NCBI GenBank assembly: GCA_033961575.1
Contig: CM066732.1
Coordinates: forward strand, 94,169,187-94,233,186
DNA length: 64,000 nt
DNA from: Aselliscus stoliczkanus
Lineage: Eukaryota; Chordata; Mammalia; Chiroptera; Hipposideridae
Reading direction: 5' to 3'
This document shows positions 57,166 through 64,000 of the stretch, one piece after another. The notes under the pieces were generated by a model. It was not told the origin of the DNA. It did no database searches and saw only the letters and a program-made list of their open reading frames with translations. The position numbers and the translations under genes were made by a program. The first letter of the stretch is position 1; every line of letters begins with the position of its first letter.

Positions 57166-59892
57166 CTATATTCTCGCTCGTTTGGATTTTTTTTTGGTTT
57201 GTTTTTTCTCCATAATAAACCAACTATGGAGACAGATTTATCTGGTTAAGTCATACAGAGTTCTTATTGCCCCAAGATCTTTTGCTTTGGTGTTTGTGTT
57301 TTCTGACCTAATAGCCTTCAGCTAGATAGACTTTACTGTGGGTGTGGGGACCCTGTATGGAATATATTTGTAAAGTGTTTTTGGAAATTCCTGTATCACA
57401 AAACTGTTATAGGAGTTAAATGACTTAATATGTGAAAGCAGCCAGCACAATGATTGGCCTACTAGAAATGCTCCATAGATAGTCAAAGCTAGACTTACAT
57501 ATCCTTAAGTTTGCCTTTTGTTGGTATTTAGTAGGATAGCCAAGAGCATAAAAACATAAACTTATTTTGAAGATTGTAATATCCTTTATTCATCAAACGT
57601 GACCAGACAACAAAACTATGCCATTATGATAAATGCTATTCTGTTAATATTGTATTTTAATGCAATGAAGTCTATGTGTGTGGCAATGCACATAACTAGT
57701 TGTGATTTATGTCATAATTATATTATGCATGTTTTTTTTTACTATCTAATAGAGAAAAATACCTTTGAAATATAGAATGTTGGGCTTGAGCTTAGGTATA
57801 AGAAAGAATTTATTAAGCAACATACCACAAAATTCTGTGGCATCTTCTTCCCTAAATTTTTTTTTGATTACCATTTAAAGCTACCTCACTCTTTGCTAAT
57901 TAGAGACTGACAGACAAACCATATAATTAGCATGTTATTTGTCCAAGTCCATATTCTGTGATTCATTTTTAAACATTTTAAAATTAAGCTCTTTCAATGT
58001 TCTTTTCTACAAGGACACATTTATAGATCAATTACATTTAATTTGGAAGAATTAAGAATTTCTACATCAGATTCAACAGCATTCTACCTCAATTGTCTTG
58101 AGGCAAGACAATTAATCATCCAAGAAAATGGTTTTCTCTCTTATTTGAAGATTGCTACATATGCTAACTTAAAATTTTATATTGTAGCCTGTTTTCATGT
58201 TTAATAACTGTTACTGGGGAATATCATTTGACAAGTTTATTCAAACTCTCCCTTTTGAAACTCTAATATAGATTCTTTCATAAATAAACATTTATATAAA
58301 ACACCTCTTTGGTTGCATTGAAAAGACATCATTGTAGCTTTGAATGTGTTGAAATGCCACAAATGAATGTAAGATTAACAATGAAGAAAGAAGTAGAGTA
58401 GTCCCACGAGCTGGCTACCCTACTGGGGCATAGTCTCCGGGAAACTGGAAAATCAAAATACGAATTTGAATCTTATATTCTCTTTCGCTTCTAAGGGATA
58501 AATATCACCCAAGAACTTCAGAAGGAGATGGGGGGAAAAAAAGTCCTCTGTCCACAGAAGATATATCAATCTAAGGAGGACCTACAGAGAATCCAAGAAG
58601 GACCTTTCTGAATCCATCCCATACTGAGATATTTTGTTGCCATGTCGCCTGTCATCTCAGAACAAAGAAAAATCAGCACCCCAGAACTCTATTTTCACAA
58701 TAGCTGAAAAGCTCATTCCCTCCTTGAACTTGAAGATGATCTCTTGCACCATTCTTTGACAAGCAGCAGACTGTGGAAACAGGGCAGTGTTTTTCCAGAG
58801 ATAAACAAGCTTAATGGATATTCCATGATGGAAAGCTGCCGGTTCTAGATGCTGCCAGCTCCTGTTCAAAGGAACTTACAGAAAGGTTGTTTGGCTTTCA
58901 CTTACTTCACCCCAAGGCATCAGATTACCCAACACAGGCAATAAACGTACCTCCTTCCTTGTTTTCCTGACTGCGTAAGCTCTTTAAATAGGGAACCCTA
59001 AACTAGAGGCCAGCTCCTGCAACAACTTAAGGTCCCACGCAGCAGGGCCCTATTCGATCAGGAGAACCAGGTTCAAACATGCTCAACTTAAGTGAAAATG
59101 GCAGAAATAGGCAAGCTGTCCCCTCCCTCTTTTTAGGTTGTTTGAAAATAGTTACAGCCATAAAACAATAGTTATAGCCATAATATTAGACTCCATCAAA
59201 AAAAAACACACGAAAGAAACTGATGATGCACTTAAGCCTACTAAAGAAGAAACATCTAACAAGTTGAAACTACTTTATTCCATCAAAATGAATTAGATAA
59301 ACATACTACCACACCTCATCCAGCCAGGGGGCTAATGGGAGACCCTCAAGGTGACTTTGTTTCATGCCTAAAAAACAAGCAAAGCAGTCAAGCCTTTTGT
59401 AAAAACTCAAGTTTACCTTTCGAAATAAATCAGATCTCTGATAAGAAAACTAAGGTTCCAAGCCAACTTCAAACCACAGCCATGAATGTAAACAGAAGAA
59501 AGAAAAACATTATGATTAGGCTAAGTCTGCCACAAGAATTACTCCTTGCCTGCTAACCCTAGGCTGCATAAATCATGCTGCTTTGAATTAAAATTGGTCT
59601 ATAAGTCCAACACAGATCTGAGGATGAATAAAAATTCCAACCTTGCTCACTGTGGCCATTTTAGGAGTCCTGAATAAGTACTCATTAATTATTTGCTGAA
59701 CAAATGAATAACTCTCTGCTGGTGGGAACTGACACAGGTCAACTTGTAACTGGGTAAGCCAAACATTCATGTTGCAGGCTGGTAAACTTTAGGCAGACTT
59801 GTTTGTTCCAATTCCTTATACGCCATAAACAACTAATATGCCAGTATTAAGGTGCAATCCACACTTTACCCCAAGCAGATTTTGTTTTGCTT
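57166..59892. other. Unassigned non-coding DNA
   Basis: About 2.7 kb. 58390-59600 is less AT-rich and includes TTTAAATAGGG near 58983 and scattered A runs; it could hide an unknown LTR or repeat, but no ends were found. Small frames at 58657-58869 and 59335-59556 are unsupported. Confidence 0.4.
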
Positions 59893-59932
59893 TATCTATC
59901 TATCTATTTATTTATTTATTTATTTATTTTTA
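59893..59932. repeat. (TATC)n/(TATT)n microsatellite
   Basis: A compound tetranucleotide run: three TATC units followed by about six TATT units, then T-rich sequence. Confidence 0.95.
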
Positions 59933-60188
59933 TCCTTCTTGTAATTTAACTGGGAGACAGGACAAATTTACATGTTTACAATTACTTAGGTCAGAGGACT
60001 AAGCTAAAGAACTTTCACATTAATACACACTAACCCTAACGCACGAGGCTTGACCATGTTTGTTTTGAAAAGGCCACACATCTTTAACCAATTGGATGTG
60101 GAACAAAAATTGATGTATGACAGTGAGGTAGGTCTTAATAGCCTAGGTAGTGATGTTACCTATTCTTTCATTCAATGCTCACGGAAAA

Positions 60189-60280
60189 CTTACTGTATTA
60201 GTTCCAATAGGCTAGGTTATGCTGCAGTAACAAACTTACTGTATTAGTTCCAATAGGCTAGGTTATGCTGCAGTAACAAA
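60189..60280. repeat. Perfect 46-bp tandem duplication
   Basis: Two head-to-tail copies (60189-60234 and 60235-60280) of a unit starting CTTACTGTATTAGTTCCAAT and ending GCTGCAGTAACAAA. I see no mismatch between copies. The unit carries the edge of an old repeat that continues to the right. Confidence 0.95.
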
Positions 60281-60560
60281 TAAGTCACAAATCTCAAGGT
60301 CTTATACCAACAAAGGTTTAAACAATTACACAAAGTATTTTTCAGTTTCAATAATTCACCAGGAAATCTTTTTCCATCCAATAACACAGAGGTCTAGCTA
60401 GGCTTCTTCTATCATGTAATGCCTTTATCTCAACATATCATCTCTATGGTTTCTGTACTAGCAGACAACAGAAAGTAGAGAACTCATACATACCTTTAAA
60501 TATCTAAGCCCAAAGTGATACATATTATTTTGGCTCCCAGCAAGAACTAGTCATCTCACT
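60281..60560. mobile_element. Old interspersed repeat, family not assigned
   Basis: The text from the duplicated 'GGTTATGCTGCAGTAACAAA' through AAGTCACAAATCTCAAGGTC and 'ACAAAGGTTTAAACAATTAC', then CCCAGCAAGAACTAGTCATC, follows a common mammalian repeat layout with an LTR- or MER-like left edge. Family not assigned. Confidence 0.4.
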
Positions 60561-60724
60561 CTGTATAAATAAAAGGAAGCACATGGATCCTTGGAAAGTA
60601 TTACATGTCTCGTTCATAGCTACTATGTGCAAGAAAATGAGATAAATGCTGGGAGGATGTTTAGGCATTCAAAAAGCACACACTGACACTGTTGGAGTTT
60701 CTGACTCCTCTAACACCTCAATCA

Positions 60725-61040
60725 ACCTTTCATTCATCCATTCATTTATTCCTTTTCTCTCTAAGCCAATTGTTCATTTATTGAGTTCCTGTCTTTCAGG
60801 ATTTATGCTAGGTAATGACATAAAAAGATGATTAAAACTGATCTCTGCCATCAAGGAGTTTATAGTCTCATATGCAAATAAATGTATAAACAATACTACA
60901 AATATAATTCAGTATTCGACCAGTTATTATAGAAATTTGTATTACATGTTATAAAAATACATTCATTCACTTATCCATTCAGCCAATACTCTACTTAGCA
61001 TATGCCATGCACCATGCTTAGCAGAGATACTAAATAATTT
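60725..61040 (-). mobile_element. L2 LINE 3' pieces, antisense
   Basis: 60725-60900 includes 'TTTATTGAGTTCCTGTCTTT', ATTTATGCTAGGTAATGACA and CATCAAGGAGTTTATAGTCT. 60960-61040 repeats the start of the pattern (ATTCATTCACTTATCCATTC). Two L2 copies or one rearranged copy. Confidence 0.6.
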
Positions 61041-61174
61041 TCACTGGCTACAATGAATTAAAATAAATGATAATTGAGTTGGTCACTAAATGGCAAGTAT
61101 GAATTTTCCCTGACCACAAAAACTATTTAGGTCTTCATGTGATAAAATGTACTCATTTCTTGCTGCAAAATGTA

Positions 61175-61390
61175 GTTAAGAGTGCAGGCTAGAATCATGC
61201 CTGGTTGTACATGTTGATTCCTTGATTTATTAACCATTGACTTAACTTCTATGGTCTTTAGTTTTCTCCTCTGTAAAATAATAACAACAACAATACCTAC
61301 TACATAGGGCTATTTTGACGTAAAAATAAGAGCATACATTCAAACCTTAACAAGAAATCATAAGCATAGATTATTATAATTATCATTATT
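61175..61390 (+). mobile_element. MIR SINE
   Basis: ATTGACTTAACTTCTATGGT, TTTCTCCTCTGTAAAATAAT, ACCTACTACATAGGGCTATT and the end 'TTATTATAATTATCATTATT' match MIR. Confidence 0.75.
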
Positions 61391-61679
61391 CTCCCAGAAG
61401 AGAAAAGAGTATGCTAAAACTACAGTGTCTATAAATGCTAATGCCAACTGAATCAGTTTCCAAATAGATTCTAACTTGTGTCTCTGAACAGCAGTAGCTG
61501 TTCAAGATTGAGCAAGATTTCCCATTATCCTCTGAGTGATAATATTTACTATTTCTATCCTGTGTTACAATGTGAACAAGGGGTTCTCTGTACTGTAAAC
61601 TATGGGGTCTTGTGAGTGCATATTGATTGATGAGTGAGTGCTCAAGTGTTAGACTCTGGATTAGAAACTAAAAATCCTC

Positions 61680-61990
61680 TGCCTAGAAAGACTTCCAACC
61701 ATTCCCTTACCCTCACATTTCCTCTTCCTCCTCTAGCCATTAACTTAGATATTAACTCCTCTAGGAAGGCTTATCTTGCTTACCACCCCAACAAGACTTT
61801 CTTATTCTCTCTGACCCCCTGGTCTCCCTGTACAAATACTTAATGAGACATAATAGACTATTGACTCGTCTTTTTCTCCTGCTCATCTTTGAGCTCCATG
61901 AGGAAGAGAACAATGTGTCCCAAATTCATCATTACATCCACAGTGCTTAGAAGGGTACCTGGTGTAGAGTAGGTGCTCAGTGTATTTTGA
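61680..61990 (+). mobile_element. L2 LINE 3' fragment
   Basis: 'TCCTCTAGGAAGGCTTATCT', TGAGCTCCATGAGGAAGAGA, 'ACATCCACAGTGCTTAGAAG' and GTAGAGTAGGTGCTCAGTGT are collinear with the L2 3' end. Confidence 0.75.
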
Positions 61991-64000
61991 GGTCAGAAAG
62001 CATAGTTATGCCAGGAACGAGAGTATGAGGAAGTTAAGATGGAAGTGATGAGTTGAGAGCTTCTGTGAGATGACGAGCACTTAGGTGAGGCTTATAATAG
62101 TAGTAGAAGAGGGGAATATAGGTCACAGAAATCAGGATGTGGAGAAATTTCAGGAATGAACACCATGAATGTGAATGTCACTGAGAGCCATGGTTATGGG
62201 ATTTCTCCTATAAATAGGGCAGCTCAGTCATATTTGAGGGTCTGATGACTTGTTGAGCCTTTGAAGAAAATTCTAGTGGAAAAATTCCCCTAACCACCTA
62301 GTCCTATACTCAAAGATTTGATATACCATGTTTCAATGGAAGTAAAGACCAGAATTGCACTCTTTAAGACAGAGGTATAAGCCTAAAACAGCTCTTTGGA
62401 CTAAATGTCAAAATTCACTTTAAAAGACTTTGAATTACCATTTAAGGAGGATACGTTTCTGCATCTGGAATTCTGCAGTTCAACTGAGTGTGAAGGGCCA
62501 TTCAAACCAGTTTCTCAGTAGATGCTAATCATGAGCTGTAGTAGTATTATTCCATTTAGCACATTAACAACTCCACGCCATTATAAAAGCACAGTTCAAC
62601 TCCTCTCCACCCTTGCTACTCTAGCATCTTCCATCTTTCCAGTTTTTCAGTTTCCCCATATCATACTTCAAATTCTCTCAACCAATTTCAATTCTGATCA
62701 CCATTCCACCCACAGGCAACACCATAAATATTGACCCTTTTTCTAGAGTCATTTTAAATCAAAGCAATAGGTTTTAGGTTATATTCCTCCCACTCCAAAC
62801 AGTGAAAACTATGAAAAACTATGTAACAAGATTTGAAACATTATGTGAATAACTTCCTATGGAAAGACTCTAATCCTTTGAATTTTTAGTATGATAGTAG
62901 AAGATAATAGAAGATAAAAGCCAAAAATAAAGAGAAAACTAATAGAAAGTTGAAAGTTCCTTTCAAATATAAGAGAAAGCTTAGGCATATATGGGATTAA
63001 AGATGACAATGATGTTTTTCAAAATATGGCTCAGGGATAAAAAGCAGTCTAAAAGGATTGTCTAATGTCCCAGATTGCTAGATACTTCTGTTTTAGGAGA
63101 CCCATTTAGGAAGAGGCACAGAATCAGAGAAGGAGAAAAAAGTAAGTAGAATAACATTCTACACTGAGAATAGACTCTGGATGAAAGTTATACATAATCA
63201 TGAAAGAAAGTTGTTCTAAAAAGCAATGTACAAGTTATTCATGCTTTTACTGATCATTTTCTTAAAAAAATCACTACAGGGATAAAGTAATATACACCAT
63301 TTAATAAGGAGTAAATATTCATACTCCATTAAGCAAGCAGGTCTAGGATCTAGGGTACTTGAGTCCTGATGGTCACAATTCTTAGACATCTGGTCCATAG
63401 CATGTAGGTAGTGTGAAAATAGATCACTGGACCTATTTACCTGAATAAATGTTCTAAATGTGTCTGTATCATGAAGGTGGCGAACCAATGTGATAACCTA
63501 TGCTGATATAGAGGTTTTGTTTAAGATATAATAACAAAATGAAAATAAAATCAGTGGGGATTCATCATAAAGAACAAAGACTAGTCTATTCTGTAATTCT
63601 TGTTAAATACGACAATGATTATAACTTTGTTCCTCATGTGAGGTAATGTTTTCCTAGGGATATTTAACATTATTCAGCCATCAATTAATTGGCATTTCAT
63701 CAAAAGAAACACCTGTGTTCCTGCTAATCCGGTGTGCTTTTCTTAATCACATTGATAGGAGTTAGCAAAGCATGTGATGTGGTAGAAAAGAAAAATTGGA
63801 ACAGCTCTGCTTTATGTCACACTGTTTAGTGGGCTCTATAATGAATCCTAATTTTGTTACATTTGAGTTGAAACTAAACGTGCAAAATAAATCCATTACC
63901 CTACACTAGGAGCCTACAGAAATTGGAATATATCACTTGAATGGGGAAAAGAATGTCACTCAAAACGGAATTTGACTTAATGAGATGGTAATAACTTTTC
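61991..64000. other. Unassigned non-coding DNA to window end
   Basis: About 2 kb. No repeat, exon or RNA gene recognised. The 90-codon minus frame at 63216-63488 has no supporting evidence. Confidence 0.45.

Noticed and set aside
59893..59932. CRISPR-like or regular spaced repeats
   Set aside because: Only microsatellites are present. No array of direct repeats with unique spacers exists in this eukaryotic sequence.

Overview
The window is 64 kb of AT-rich vertebrate nuclear DNA, almost certainly mammalian and most likely from a bat. The mammalian assignment rests on many old MIR, L2, MER5-like and L1M-type fragments that I recognise from memory of the families. The bat assignment rests on a tRNA-derived SINE whose 3' end (C-rich blocks, then CCAATAAAATC and a poly-A tail) resembles the Rhin-1 SINE of rhinolophoid bats, and on several apparently young DNA transposons, which are common in bats. 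Lineage below 'bat' is an inference.

I find no conventional protein-coding gene, rRNA, tRNA, CRISPR array, operon or other bacterial feature. All long open frames are chance frames or lie in repeats. Three short segments have good splice-site pairs and are listed as low-confidence exon candidates: 1535-1674, 14438-14471 and 14615-14649. The window reads as intergenic or deep intronic sequence.

Layout. 1-8 kb: mostly unassigned sequence with two 80-bp mariner MITEs, a candidate exon and an LTR-like relic. 8-13 kb: three decayed minus-strand L1 pieces, a short SINE, a MER5-like element and a long SINE. 13-18.6 kb: AT-rich unassigned DNA with two possible micro-exons and L2/MIR pieces. 18.67-21.53 kb: a 5'-truncated plus-strand L1 with a recognisable target duplication, later hit by a composite hAT element and a long SINE. 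21.9-26.5 kb: microsatellites, MIR/L2, a MIR split by a cDNA-like insert, an L1 3' end split by a Tc1/mariner MITE, and a third 80-bp MITE. 26.9-28.4 kb: an old hAT-like transposon carrying two short SINEs. 28.4-37.6 kb: mainly unassigned, with L2/MIR/L1M pieces and a minus-strand LTR-like segment. 37.7-38.3 kb: an L1-SINE chimeric insertion next to a second SINE, with one target sequence present three times. 38-64 kb: unassigned DNA with MIR/L2/L1M pieces, a pogo/Tigger-like MITE, a long SINE, a MaLR-type LTR, microsatellites and a perfect 46-bp tandem duplication.

No previously undescribed functional system is evident. The most notable observations are structural: two size classes of one SINE family, nested insertions with datable order, a composite hAT end, palindromic MITEs that could fold as hairpins, and the twice-duplicated target site near 38 kb.
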